Part shown: positions 36,908-46,091 of the stretch, piece after piece | How positions within the stretch are numbered: the stretch's first letter is position 1 | Layout: each line of letters starts with the position of its first letter | DNA from: Paenibacillus sp. Soil766 | GTDB lineage: Bacteria > Bacillota > Bacilli > Paenibacillales > NBRC-103111 | Assembly: GCF_001428105.1 (NCBI RefSeq) | Contig: NZ_LMSJ01000006.1 | Location: forward strand, 7,200 to 71,199 | DNA: 64,000 nt | Direction: 5' to 3' | Made by a program: the position numbers and the translations under genes | The notes under the pieces: model-generated | What the model saw: only the letters and a program-made list of their open reading frames with translations | What the model was told of the DNA's origin: nothing | Database searches by the model: none

Positions 36908-37106
36908 TGAAGACCTCCTTCAACAATTCAGGATGCGCTCTACTAATCGTTAACTTCCAAGTTCCACTTGGACGGATTTATACTATATGTATTTCACTTT
37001 CATCTATGCTTTCTGAATTTGTATACTTCTATTATCAATTCTATTGAACAAAAAGCTACCGTTAAAATACCAATAAACGATAACATGTAGATCATATAAA
37101 AAGAAA

Positions 37107-37583
37107 CTATTGGACTTGGTTAGCCAATTTTATTAGCTCAGATACATCTATTTTAAGATCACCTAACTGGTTTTTGTTCCCATTGATATAGTAAACAAAC
37201 CGCGCCAAAAACCCATTTTCGCTTTCCCACCAAATGGATTGACTGCTTTCGCCAACTTCGTAGAATGCTTGTTTTCCGTTTTCCAGATGTACTGTTTGCT
37301 TGTTTACTTCTGATACTTTCTCTGGCTGGTCAATAACTTTACTCAAAATGTATTTTAATTCTTGAGTGGTTTGAATGTTTTTATAATGAAAAATAAACTG
37401 TTGTAGGACATCTGGATTATCAATAGCAATCTCAGTATGAATTGCATTAACTTCAAATGGAAATGTAACTGGCTCTTTAAAATCGTAATTCATCTGTTTG
37501 CTTTTTTCTCTTGAATCATTATTACCACTACACCCACATATCAAAAAAAGTAAGATTAATACAGCAAAAGAAATTTTCTTCAA
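37107..37583 (-). CDS. small lipoprotein, unknown function
   Basis: Lipoprotein of 158 residues if started at TTG 37583, which follows AGAGGTG. An upstream ATG at 37616 has no ribosome site and would add 11 charged residues in front of the signal peptide. The hydrophobic signal runs to lipobox 'ICGC' near residue 17. The mature domain is mixed alpha/beta and ends in 'DLKIDVSELIKLANQVQ'. Not recognised. It is A+T-rich like the DUF1361 gene. Confidence 0.65.
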   Translation of the reverse strand: MKKISFAVLILLFLICGCSGNNDSREKSKQMNYDFKEPVTFPFEVNAIHTEIAIDNPDVLQQFIFHYKNIQTTQELKYILSKVIDQPEKVSEVNKQTVHLENGKQAFYEVGESSQSIWWESENGFLARFVYYINGNKNQLGDLKIDVSELIKLANQVQ

Positions 37584-37655
37584 TATTTCACCTCTTATTC
37601 GTAAACATCTATCCAAAAAACAAGAGAAGATCCTCTTGGGGCCTTCTCCCTGGCA

Positions 37656-38549
37656 CTAATCTGTGAACCTGTATAGTTGCTCCTTCGTAAATGTCCATTC
37701 CGGGGAATTCAACTTCCCCTCAAACGCAGTGGAATACCAAGGATTGCCCTCCCTGTTATCTTGATTCTTCAGAACATGTATGTCTTGCGCAGGCGTGTAG
37801 CCCTGAGCTAATAAGAAGAGCTTTTCTCCTGTCTTGGGGTTCTGAGCCATATCCAATACAATGATGGCATGTCCCGGCGTGCCCCCTTCCAGAAACACAT
37901 CACCAGCTTGCATCTCTGATAGCGGCACCTGCCTCATTTCTTTCGACAGGGACAACGTTCCCGCGTACGCAAATACCATGTTCAGATAACTTCGAAACAC
38001 TTCATAGCTGTCAGATGCCGCACCACGTTTGGACCATGAGACCTTGTTGCCAGACACTTCAATTCGATTCCCTTTCCTCCAGGTTGCATAGTCAGCTTTA
38101 AAGCCATTGGTAAAGTTGAAGTGAATCTTATCCAACTTGCCACTGCCATACAGGTATTCCGCCCGCAGCCTCATTACTGCATCGGCACATTGCTGCAGAT
38201 CCCGCTCCCCTACATCCACATTGAGCACAGCTTCGTATACTTCTTTGGCCTTAAGCTCCCCATTAAACAAATGTACCTTGGAGCCATGTGGCTTTAAAGG
38301 CAGATTCCGCAAATAATCCCCGTAGGAACCCTCCTCTACAGGAACCCTTTCATAACCTTTAGGAACAGCTATCCGATCCATCACATTCGTTCCTTCTGCA
38401 TGAATCAATTGTTGTTTAAGGGATTTGGTTCCAGTCTTCGCATCCGCGGCTTTCGACCCTTCCTCCCCTGCGGCGGAACAGGAACTAAGTAACAGCACAG
38501 AAAGAGCAGTAACCGTTATCCATGTTTTCGTCAACAGCAGCAGCTCCAT
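37656..38549 (-). CDS. DUF4846 family lipoprotein
   Basis: About 295 residues. A lipoprotein signal ends in 'LLSSC' near residue 24. The DUF4846 domain covers about 60-290, with 'QCADAVMRLRAEYLYG', 'IHFNFTNGFKADYATWRKGNRI' and 'GDVFLEGGTPGHAIIVLDMA', the last resembling an NlpC/amidase-like His strand. ATG 38549 abuts its AGGA, so TTG 38534, nine bases after GGAG, may be the real start. Function is unknown; it is an outer-face protein anchored to the membrane. Confidence 0.8.
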   Translation of the reverse strand: MELLLLTKTWITVTALSVLLLSSCSAAGEEGSKAADAKTGTKSLKQQLIHAEGTNVMDRIAVPKGYERVPVEEGSYGDYLRNLPLKPHGSKVHLFNGELKAKEVYEAVLNVDVGERDLQQCADAVMRLRAEYLYGSGKLDKIHFNFTNGFKADYATWRKGNRIEVSGNKVSWSKRGAASDSYEVFRSYLNMVFAYAGTLSLSKEMRQVPLSEMQAGDVFLEGGTPGHAIIVLDMAQNPKTGEKLFLLAQGYTPAQDIHVLKNQDNREGNPWYSTAFEGKLNSPEWTFTKEQLYRFTD

Positions 38550-38824
38550 TCCTGAATCTTAGTCTAAACACCCCATCCTTGGAAAATAAAGGTATCTTTA
38601 AATAGACGCTTCATTGTGGTGAAAAGTTGCTATCTACAGCATGATTGAACAGAATGTGAGGATTCCCCGATTTGCAATTAATGTTCTATCCACGTTGCTC
38701 CGCCATCCTTGGTATACCTTATCATCTGCAAATTGCGCCTGGTACAAGGTAATCGCGGTGTGAACGCCCCTAGCCCTAACCTCATCTCAATAACTATAGG
38801 AAGTTTACATACGATTTAAATCAC
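38550..38824. other. intergenic region with a possible BNR/Ycf48-like gene remnant
   Basis: No intact gene. On the minus strand, 38734-38678 can be read as NLQMIRYTKDGGATWIEH followed by TAA. This resembles the closing 'YTKDGGxTW' strand of BNR/Ycf48-type propeller proteins. No ribosome site or longer homologous frame precedes it, so at best it is the last trace of a deleted gene. Confidence 0.2.
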
Positions 38825-38864
38825 AAAAACCTACATTACCACTTTCGTGGCGGTATAGGTTTTT
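38825..38864 (-). terminator. terminator of the Dph6-like gene
   Basis: Minus-strand AAAAACCTATACC-CCAC pairs with GTGG-AATGTAGGTTTTT, giving a long stem with a T tract 18 bases after the stop codon. Confidence 0.8.
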
Positions 38865-38881
38865 CGCATTATTACATCGTG

Positions 38882-39574
38882 TTATGTACCCTGTAGCTCA
38901 AGTGGCATAAAGGCATAATCTCCGTTCCTAAGAATGCTGCCTTTTCTAACAGGTATAGCATGGCTGAAGATCGGACCATCAATGACAGTTGTATGGAACT
39001 CGCCGCCTTCTCCGCATGGGTCAATTCCACGAGCTTGCAATTCCTTAACGTAAGCATGGGTTAGTGTTCGTCCCAGATCCTCTTCCTTCATTCCTAACGA
39101 TATATTTACTGTGACCAGGATGGATACAAACCCTAGATCGATAAACTCTTTGACAGCTTCAGCATGATCCATTCTCCATAGCGGCATTCCAAGCTTTAAA
39201 CCAGCATTCTGAGTAACTTTGTCATGCCAGCAGCCCTCGACAGGCATATCCAAGTCTCCTGTGACTAACACTTCTGCGCCTTGTCCTTTGGCTTGTTCCA
39301 ATAGGCGCATAAACACACCTTCATAATCATCCCAACTTGCAGGAGCCGTATAGACGGGTAAGCCGATGGACTCCGCTTGGGCGCGAATAAGCTCTGGAGG
39401 CATTCCATGGGATCTAGAACGCTTCCCTTCTTCCTCCAACATGACGATGAGTCCGACCGGTTCTCCTACCTTCATTGATTTATACAGCGCCAGAACGCTA
39501 TCCTTTCCCCCGCTAAAAGAAGCTATAAATTTATGCCCGTGGGCATTATTTGTCCAATTCACACTATCATTCAT
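38882..39574 (-). CDS. Dph6-like ATP-pyrophosphatase (adenine nucleotide alpha hydrolase family)
   Basis: Protein of 230 residues with the PP-loop 'SFSGGKDSVLALY' at about 19-31, which binds ATP and releases pyrophosphate while adenylating a substrate. The C-terminal signature 'GIDPCGEGGEFHTTVIDGP' is characteristic of the diphthine-ammonia-ligase/MJ0570 group. Bacteria have no diphthamide, so the eukaryotic reaction does not apply and the real substrate is unknown; an amide-forming or amino-transfer reaction is plausible. AGGAAATGA precedes ATG 39574. It is a single-gene unit beside a decayed oxidoreductase. Confidence 0.85.
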   Translation of the reverse strand: MNDSVNWTNNAHGHKFIASFSGGKDSVLALYKSMKVGEPVGLIVMLEEEGKRSRSHGMPPELIRAQAESIGLPVYTAPASWDDYEGVFMRLLEQAKGQGAEVLVTGDLDMPVEGCWHDKVTQNAGLKLGMPLWRMDHAEAVKEFIDLGFVSILVTVNISLGMKEEDLGRTLTHAYVKELQARGIDPCGEGGEFHTTVIDGPIFSHAIPVRKGSILRNGDYAFMPLELQGT

Positions 39575-39614
39575 TTCCTATCGTTCTCCCTTGTTGTGTG
39601 CTCTGCTCATTATA

Positions 39615-41161
39615 TCACGAGTTGCTATGGCAGTTATGTAGCTCATTTGCTACAGCTCGTCCCGCTACTCGGCCGGTAAATAAGCAGCCTCCGAGAAATG
39701 TTCCTTCCAACGCACGATACCCGTGAAGACCGCCTCCTCCGAAACCGCTTGCCTCTCCAGCAGCATATAACCCTGGAATCGCTTCTCCCGCCTGGTTCAG
39801 TACACGACCGGATAAGTCCGTTTGTAAGCCTCCCAATGTTTTACGACTTACGATATTCAATCGCACCGCAATGAGTGGACCATTCTCAGGATCAAGCATA
39901 CGATGCGGCTTGGCAACACGAATTAATTTATCCCCAATATAATTACGAGCGCCTTGAATAGCAGTTATTTGCAGATCTTTGGTAAAGGGGTGCGCGATCT
40001 CCCGATCTCTTGCTTTGATTTGCCGTTCGATATGGTCAACATCAAGCAATTTCTCCTCGGTCAACGCATTCATGCCAGCGACCAGCTCAGCCAATATCGG
40101 AGCAACGACGAAATCCTCTCCCTTATCCATAAAAGCTTGTATCGGAGCCATTGCACCTGGCAGTGCTCTAGACAACACTTTACGAATGCTTTTCCCCGTC
40201 AAATCGGGGTTCTGTTCAGAGCCTGACAGGGCAAATTCTTTTTCAATAATTTTCTGGGTCAAAATAAACCAGGAATAGTCGTAGCCTGAATTCAGAATTG
40301 CTTCTAAGGTTCCTAAAGTATCAAATCCAGGGAAGTTCGGGGCTGGAAAACGCTGACCACACGCGTCGAACCAGAGTGAAGATGGCCCCGGAAGAATACG
40401 TATCCCATGATGATGCCACACGGGATTCCAATTCTTATTCCTTCTGTGTAATGCCACATCCGGTCGCGATTCACAATCCGACCTCCGGATTGCTCCGTAA
40501 TCGCAAGCATGCGGCCATCAACATGTGCGGGCACGCCAGAGAGCATGCGCTTAGGTGCTTCGCCTAGCCGACTCGGCCAATATTGGCGGACTAAGTCGTG
40601 ATTAGCACCAATTCCGCCACTGCTGACGATGACTGCCTGCGCACGGTATTCGAATTCACCAATCATTTCACGTGAGCTCGTTTCCCCGCGAGCCGCAGTG
40701 CTCGGCACAAGCACAGAACCGGAGACGCCAGTAATGGCTCCTCCACTTTGAATAAGCTCGTTCACGCGATGACGTGGTTGGTACACAACAAGACCATTCT
40801 GCCTATGTGCCCGAATGCGTTGTTCAAATGGCGCGATGATGCCAGGCCCTGTCCCCCAAACAATATGAAAGCGAGGCACAGAATTGCCATGTCCCTCTGC
40901 CAAATAGCCTCCGCGTTCCGCCCACCCGACAACCGGGAAGAAACGGATTCCCATGGCATGCAGCCATTCGCGTTTTTCACCCGAGGCGAACTCGACATAG
41001 GCCTCCGCCCACTTGCGGCCCCAGTAATCCTCGTCGTCTTCACGATCAAAGCCTGCTGACCCCTGCCAATCCTGCCAGGCCAGTTCTTGGGAATCTCTAA
41101 TACCCAGCCTGCGCTGCTCGGGGGAATTCACAAGAAATAAGCCGCCGAATCCTTTTGCCAA
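39615..41161 (-). pseudogene. FAD-dependent oxidoreductase remnant (fumarate reductase/KstD-like)
   Basis: Two frames together cover most of a flavoprotein of the FAD-binding dehydrogenase group. The N-side frame (41161-40313) begins at 'GFGGLFLVNSPEQRR' and lacks the first ~45 residues with the GxGxxG dinucleotide fold and start. It runs to 'RDRMWHYTEGI' and then drifts. The C-side frame (from about 40440 to 39615) resumes with 'NWNPVW...GIRILPGPSSLWFD' and ends with the FAD motif 'GLYAAGEASGFGGGGLHGYRALEG'. A one-base loss near 40432-40440 explains the break. The 5' loss abuts the terminator of the FtsH-like gene. The protein cannot be functional. Confidence 0.85.
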
Positions 41162-41204
41162 ATAAAAATGGCCTCCTTCTGACCACTATAGCCAAAAAGG
41201 AGGC
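41162..41204 (-). terminator. terminator of the FtsH-like gene
   Basis: Minus-strand GCCTCCTT/AAGGAGGC (arms 41197-41204 and 41171-41178) is followed by CATTTTTATT. It lies directly against the broken 5' end of the oxidoreductase pseudogene. Confidence 0.85.
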
Positions 41205-41231
41205 AATTCACAGGATGGAATGTCCATCCAA

Positions 41232-42959
41232 TTACGATCCCTTGAGATCTTCTTCCATATCGTCAATGACGACAAGTGGCGTCTCAAGACTCAGCTTTTT
41301 CAGAGGCTTCACCTCAATCGCCCTAGGACGCGTGTCACCATAAAGCTCAGTAAAAATCTCTTCAATTTCATCTCCTGTCAAATCTTCACGTTTCAACAGC
41401 TCTTCCGCAATCTTGTGAACGAATTCCGTATAGTCAATTACGAGCTTCTTGACCTCGAGCATTTGCTCTTTGAGCAGCTCATTAATCTGTGGTCGAAGTG
41501 CTTTGAGACCATCCGTGCGAGAACCAACTGCCAAGAAGCTGAACAGTTCCTCGCCCATCCCGAGCATTCCGAGATACGCACCTGCAATTTGGGTTGCATG
41601 CTGTAAATCTGACGTTACACCGTTTAATTTCTTGTTCAGGAATTCATCTTCTACCGCACGGGCAGCCAAACAAACTTGAATCTCTGCCAACATCTCAGAG
41701 TCACTGCGGTTATATCGCTCATGTGTCTCCTTCGTAGCCGAAAGTCCGAGAGCGCCGCCCCGCCTAACAATCGTTACTTTCCATACACGCTCATGTGGCT
41801 TCAACAGGAACTGTGCCACCGCATGACCTGCTTCATGATAAGCGACATTGCGTTTCTCATCATCTCGCATCGAGCGCAGCGGTTGTTTAAGCCCCCACTC
41901 ATAAGTTTCCATAGCGGCACGGAAGTCTTCGTAGCTCGCCGCTTGTGCACCACGTTGATGGGCGATAACAACAGCTTCGTTAACGATATGTTTAATTTGA
42001 GCCGGGCTATAACCAATGGAATCAAGACCTGCTTTTTCTGCGGTTAACGTTTCGTCCAGCTTGACCTTTTTCAAATAGTATTGGAAAATATCAACCCGAC
42101 CATCATAATCCGGAACATCCACCCAGAGTTGTCGATCGAAACGACCTGGTCGAAGTAAGGCTGAATCAAGCACATCAGGCAGGTTGGTCGCTGCAACCGT
42201 TAGCACGGGCGGGCGTTCTGCCTTTTTACGGCGCAGCCCTAGGGAACGCAGCATCTTTACAATTTTAGATGTATCAATATTAGGCGGGTCCATCTGCAGG
42301 AGCAGCTCGTTCAGGAGGCCTGAACCGCCGCCCATCCCCATCATCCCCATACCCATACCGCCGCCTCCACCTTGACGACTCATACCAATCGCATCGATCT
42401 CGTCAATGAAGATGATACAAGCGCCGTAGACGCGCGCAAGTTTGCGGGCTTTTTTGTAAATCCCCATCACTTTGAGATTTCCCACACCAAAGAACATATT
42501 CTGAAAACTTGGTGCAGACGCATAGGCAAACGGAACTTGTGCTTCATTCGCAATAACTTGTGCAAGATACGACTTCCCGGTACCTGGCGGTCCGCAAAGC
42601 AGCAATCCACGAATGGCTTCGCCGCCCATTTCCTTGAACTCTTTGACACCTTTGAGCAGGGTGACAATCCGTTTCGCATTTTCTACAATTTCAGGGTTTC
42701 CTCGATAATCATCCCATGTGGAACCGGTCTCTCCAGGCAGAATCCAATACGTTCGTCCGCGAGCAAGGAACCAGAACAGCGCAACAAATTGAATGATCAT
42801 AAAGGCCATTGCGAAAACCAGTTGCATCAGTAACGTCGCAACACTAATCGCTATCCCCCAAGCGGTCGGCCCACCTGCCCATAGCAGCCCGCCAAACAAC
42901 ACGATGGCTGCTAGCCAGAGGATTAACTTTCGCCATCTAATCCATTGATATCTCCTCAT
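41232..42959 (-). CDS. FtsH-like membrane AAA+ zinc metalloprotease
   Basis: Protein of 575 residues. Two N-terminal helices (about 12-30 and 42-66) lead to an AAA+ module with Walker A 'GPPGTGKS' (about 122-129), Walker B 'IIFIDEIDAIG' (about 181-191) and SRH 'ATNLPDVLDSALLRPGRFDR'. The M41 protease site 'YHEAGHAVA' is at about 373-381, with the third zinc ligand Asp in 'GVTSDLQHAT'. Unlike typical FtsH it has a Gly/Met-rich insert right after Walker B ('GGGGGMGMGMMGMGGG') and lacks the usual periplasmic-size loop. The pore loop aromatic is seen in 'FQNMFFGVG'. ATG 42959 follows AAGGAAGTG. Probably a second FtsH-type protease beside the housekeeping one. Confidence 0.88.
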   Translation of the reverse strand: MRRYQWIRWRKLILWLAAIVLFGGLLWAGGPTAWGIAISVATLLMQLVFAMAFMIIQFVALFWFLARGRTYWILPGETGSTWDDYRGNPEIVENAKRIVTLLKGVKEFKEMGGEAIRGLLLCGPPGTGKSYLAQVIANEAQVPFAYASAPSFQNMFFGVGNLKVMGIYKKARKLARVYGACIIFIDEIDAIGMSRQGGGGGMGMGMMGMGGGSGLLNELLLQMDPPNIDTSKIVKMLRSLGLRRKKAERPPVLTVAATNLPDVLDSALLRPGRFDRQLWVDVPDYDGRVDIFQYYLKKVKLDETLTAEKAGLDSIGYSPAQIKHIVNEAVVIAHQRGAQAASYEDFRAAMETYEWGLKQPLRSMRDDEKRNVAYHEAGHAVAQFLLKPHERVWKVTIVRRGGALGLSATKETHERYNRSDSEMLAEIQVCLAARAVEDEFLNKKLNGVTSDLQHATQIAGAYLGMLGMGEELFSFLAVGSRTDGLKALRPQINELLKEQMLEVKKLVIDYTEFVHKIAEELLKREDLTGDEIEEIFTELYGDTRPRAIEVKPLKKLSLETPLVVIDDMEEDLKGS

Positions 42960-43017
42960 GGCTACACTTCCTTCATATGATAAAGTTTGAATATCCCTAT
43001 GAAAAAAACAACATTCA

Positions 43018-43040
43018 TGGCCCCGCAAGAAGCAGGGCCA
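43018..43040 (-). terminator. hairpin between the small membrane gene and the FtsH-like gene
   Basis: TGGCCC-TGC pairs with GCGGGGCCA on the minus strand. A seven-T tract lies 13 bases further on, too far for a classical terminator, so it may be partial. Confidence 0.4.
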
Positions 43041-43049
43041 CAGGAACGA

Positions 43050-43340
43050 TTATTGGAATTTTTTAATGATATCGAGCACGTACTTGGCTATCACAGCGAG
43101 GCCGCAAATGAAATAAAAAATCACCACAATCCACCCTGTTGGATCGAAAGAAATCATAGATAATAGTACCGTCAGTGGCAGCACATAGTATAGGACATCT
43201 TTCAAATAACCTAACACGAGTGTTGGACCAAAGGAGCCAACCCAGAAGGATTTGAAGAACGCAATAAGAAAATCAATCAACATGAAGCCAAAAATACCCC
43301 ACAACGTGTAAATTATCCAGCCCTCAATTGTATTTGTCAC
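43050..43340 (-). CDS. small membrane protein upstream of the FtsH-like gene
   Basis: Protein of 96 residues with three hydrophobic helices (about 8-30, 42-64 and 68-90) and a short basic tail 'DIIKKFQ'. It is not recognised. It lies 90 bases upstream of the FtsH-like gene on the same strand and might be a membrane partner or adaptor, but the only support is position. The start ATG 43340 has GGTGGTGATG upstream. No signal peptide cleavage site is visible. Confidence 0.65.
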   Translation of the reverse strand: MTNTIEGWIIYTLWGIFGFMLIDFLIAFFKSFWVGSFGPTLVLGYLKDVLYYVLPLTVLLSMISFDPTGWIVVIFYFICGLAVIAKYVLDIIKKFQ

Positions 43341-43557
43341 TTTTCATCACCACCTTCCTACATACTATGCTAGGATTAGTGGCCGGTGAGAAATCAGTGG
43401 GCAACAAGCTGCGAGCCTGAAATATTTACCTTCTATTACTTACTTCATTCAGCTTAATTTTCCTTCTCAATTCAGGTTGTTTTAAGAAAAATATATTACT
43501 TTTTTTTGGAAATAAGACCGAAGAATATAGCGGAATCTTTGAAAATCCACTAAGAAA

Positions 43558-43716
43558 TAGCTTCTAGCTGGCGAAACCGCAACCAAGCTAATGATATTCA
43601 GCGATAGAAACCGCATGAGCTTCTCGATGCGGTTCATTTTGGCGACCGCATTGGAGCGGTGAGGCACTCCTATTTACCCCGCCGGTTATGCGAGCTAAGC
43701 ACATTTCCCTTTTTTT
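43558..43716. other. candidate structured RNA in the 500-base gap before the SLH gene
   Basis: Three stems follow one another: TAGCTT/AAGCTA (43558-43589), AACCGCAT-GAG/CTC-ATGCGGTT (43608-43634) and ACCGC/GCGGT (43644-43660). A T-rich run follows at 43707-43716. I tried to fit cyclic-di-GMP, cyclic-di-AMP, T-box and M-box consensus elements and none fits. The rest of 43341-43840 shows only the ribosome site AAGGAGAG before ATG 43841. Confidence 0.35.
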
Positions 43717-43840
43717 ACAAGTCAACACCCAAAAAAATCCATCTACTCCCGAATACTCTTAGTAAGATTAACCAACTCAGGCACACACCGCATAATCGCA
43801 ATTTTCTACTCATTTATTTTATTAAGGAGAGAAGAAAAAG

Positions 43841-46003
43841 ATGAAGCATTCGCGTATGAAAAAACTGCTTATACCGACCCTCGCCCTCACACTTGTGATG
43901 ACTACTGGCACAACGGCCTTCGCTCAGAACGGTCGCGACCACAAGGACGATGATCGCAACAACACACGCCAAATTAATGACAAACGCCAACAAGCTGCTA
44001 TCAAATTTGACTTCAAAGACATCAAAGGGAAAGAATTCGAATGGGCCTTAAGCTACATTATGAGTCTAGTCTCTAGGCGTATCTTCGATGGGTACCCCGA
44101 CGGTACCTTTAAACCACAAGAAACGGTCACACGCATCGAGGCCATCACCGCAGCTGTACGGTTAATGGGGCTGCGGGATCAAGCCGAATCCGCTGAAGAA
44201 AAAGCGACGAAGCTGAATTTCCATGATGCAGCAAGTGTACCTTCGTGGGCCGTCGGTTATGTAGCTGTAGCATTGGAGAACGATCTTTTCGCCGAATCTG
44301 ACTCGAACGTCAACCCGAATCAACCAGCTGATCGTCTCTGGGCCACAACCCTCCTTGTAAAAGCTTTAAAACTACAAGACGAAGCTGAAGCGAACATGAA
44401 CGCAAGGCTCTCTTTTTCCGACTCCTCTAGTGTCCCTGCGGGTTCGGTGGGATATGTAAAGGTCGCCGTCGACAAAGGTCTTGTGAACGGCTTTGAGGAC
44501 AATACATTCCGTCCTAAACAACTCGTAACGCGTGCACAAATTGCTGCCTTATTAGATCGCGCAGGCAACCAATTACCGAACAGCATTAATGGACTCGTGA
44601 CGGGAACTGTCGTAGCACCAGTTAGCGGTAGTATCTTAACTGTCCGAACGAACGGACAAAACATTAATTTGACATTAAATCCCGATGTGTTTATTTATCG
44701 AAATGGTGCCAAAGTCAGTCCCTCCGCCTTGCAAACTGGAGACGTCCTCAAGATTCGTTCCAACGATGGCAGCATCATTTATATCGAAGTCTCCCAGCCA
44801 AATGGAGGCAACCCGACAACGCCTACGCAAGCAGTTGGTGTAAAGACGGGCATGGTAGCTGCAGCGATAAATGGAAATACACTCACCCTTTTAAGTAATG
44901 GGCAGACGATTTCTCTTCCTTTGAATAGCAATGTTCTTTATTTCCGTAATGGCTCGCAGACAACGGCAGCAGGCTTGCAAGTAGGTGACATCGTAAGCAC
45001 TCGCTCTTACAACTATGGCATTAGTTATGTAGAAGTGACACAATCTGTGGGCACAAGCGGGACACCAACGAATTTTGCCTCGACAACAACCGGCACGTTG
45101 ACTTATCCAATTAGCGATAATACATTACTTCTAACCACATCTACTGGGCTTCAAGGCGTTACACTGAACAGCAATACCATCGTTTACAAAAATGGTGCAT
45201 TTACAACTCTTTCAGCGCTTCAAGTCGGCGATATCCTGACAGCTTACGCCTACAATCATACGGCAGCAGTCATTGAAGTAACCAAAAGTGTGTCACAAGT
45301 GACGACGACAGGTGAGATGACCGGAACCATTTCCGGCCAAATCAACAATAACTTACTCACGCTCACGAGTGGCGGGCAGTCTTACAGTCTGCAGCTTCAC
45401 GCGAACACTTCCATCTACACGGATGGTGCTCAAACGACAAGCGGCGTATTGCTGCCAGGTCAAGTTATCAAAGTGCATTACTATAACGGCGTTGTGTTAC
45501 ATGCCGAAGTACTTAAGCGTGCAGATGGCACCTCGGTAACACAGCCAACAATTGCACAGCTCACAGGTACGGTCATTTCAGCTACGAATAATCTCATTGT
45601 CATTGTAAACGGTAATCAGGCGCAAGCGATTAATTTGAATGATAAGGCTTTCGTCTATCGCAGCGGCACTCAGGTTAGTGGTTCAGCGCTACAGCCTGGT
45701 GATATTGTCAAAATCCGTTCCTATAATAATTCAGCCATTTATGCTGAAGTTACACAGCTTACTAGCGGTAATACTCAGAACTTCAATGTGTCTGGCACTT
45801 TTAACAGTGTAACCTTTACGAATCAAGGCAAGATCGCCACAATCACCATCAATCAAACAGGTACAAATGGAAGTAACGTGACAACAACTTATAACGTGTC
45901 CTCATCGGTAACCATTACTGGCAACATTTCTAATATGGTACAAAATCACGCCATAACACTGCAAGGCACTGGTGCCTTGATTACAAAAATCAACATTCAG
46001 TAA
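43841..46003 (+). CDS. SLH-domain surface protein with five tandem beta repeats
   Basis: Exported protein of 720 residues with signal peptide 1-29 (ends 'TTAFAQ'). An Asp/Arg/Asn-rich stretch follows, then three SLH domains (about 45-245, with 'FDGYPDGTFKPQETVTRIE' and 'VNGFEDNTFRPKQLVTRAQ'). Five repeats of about 78 residues follow (about 250-645), each with the pattern 'TGTV..NG..LTL..NGQ...L.....I.RNG....ALQ.GD....RSYN....EV', and a divergent sixth ends the protein. SLH domains should bind the cell-wall polymer; the repeats look like small beta domains that extend outward. No enzyme motif is seen. AAGGAGAG precedes ATG 43841. Confidence 0.88.
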   Translation: MKHSRMKKLLIPTLALTLVMTTGTTAFAQNGRDHKDDDRNNTRQINDKRQQAAIKFDFKDIKGKEFEWALSYIMSLVSRRIFDGYPDGTFKPQETVTRIEAITAAVRLMGLRDQAESAEEKATKLNFHDAASVPSWAVGYVAVALENDLFAESDSNVNPNQPADRLWATTLLVKALKLQDEAEANMNARLSFSDSSSVPAGSVGYVKVAVDKGLVNGFEDNTFRPKQLVTRAQIAALLDRAGNQLPNSINGLVTGTVVAPVSGSILTVRTNGQNINLTLNPDVFIYRNGAKVSPSALQTGDVLKIRSNDGSIIYIEVSQPNGGNPTTPTQAVGVKTGMVAAAINGNTLTLLSNGQTISLPLNSNVLYFRNGSQTTAAGLQVGDIVSTRSYNYGISYVEVTQSVGTSGTPTNFASTTTGTLTYPISDNTLLLTTSTGLQGVTLNSNTIVYKNGAFTTLSALQVGDILTAYAYNHTAAVIEVTKSVSQVTTTGEMTGTISGQINNNLLTLTSGGQSYSLQLHANTSIYTDGAQTTSGVLLPGQVIKVHYYNGVVLHAEVLKRADGTSVTQPTIAQLTGTVISATNNLIVIVNGNQAQAINLNDKAFVYRSGTQVSGSALQPGDIVKIRSYNNSAIYAEVTQLTSGNTQNFNVSGTFNSVTFTNQGKIATITINQTGTNGSNVTTTYNVSSSVTITGNISNMVQNHAITLQGTGALITKINIQ

Positions 46004-46007
46004 TCTC

Positions 46008-46056
46008 AAAGAGGGTCTCCCAAAGCCATGCATATGGCGGGAGGCCTTCTTTTTTT
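46008..46056 (+). terminator. terminator of the SLH gene
   Basis: AGAGGGTCTCCC pairs with GGGAGGCCTTCT and is followed by seven T. Confidence 0.88.
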
Positions 46057-46091
46057 GATAAGCTACTAGAAATTGTTCCCATGTTAACTGA

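Noticed and set aside
43482-43667. 61-codon minus-strand frame in the gap before the SLH gene
   Set aside because: It overlaps the inverted repeats and lacks a ribosome site; the palindromes explain the open frame better.
43641-43680. GGTGAGGC..CTCC resembling the start of an M-box magnesium riboswitch
   Set aside because: The later conserved M-box parts are absent and the spacing is wrong.
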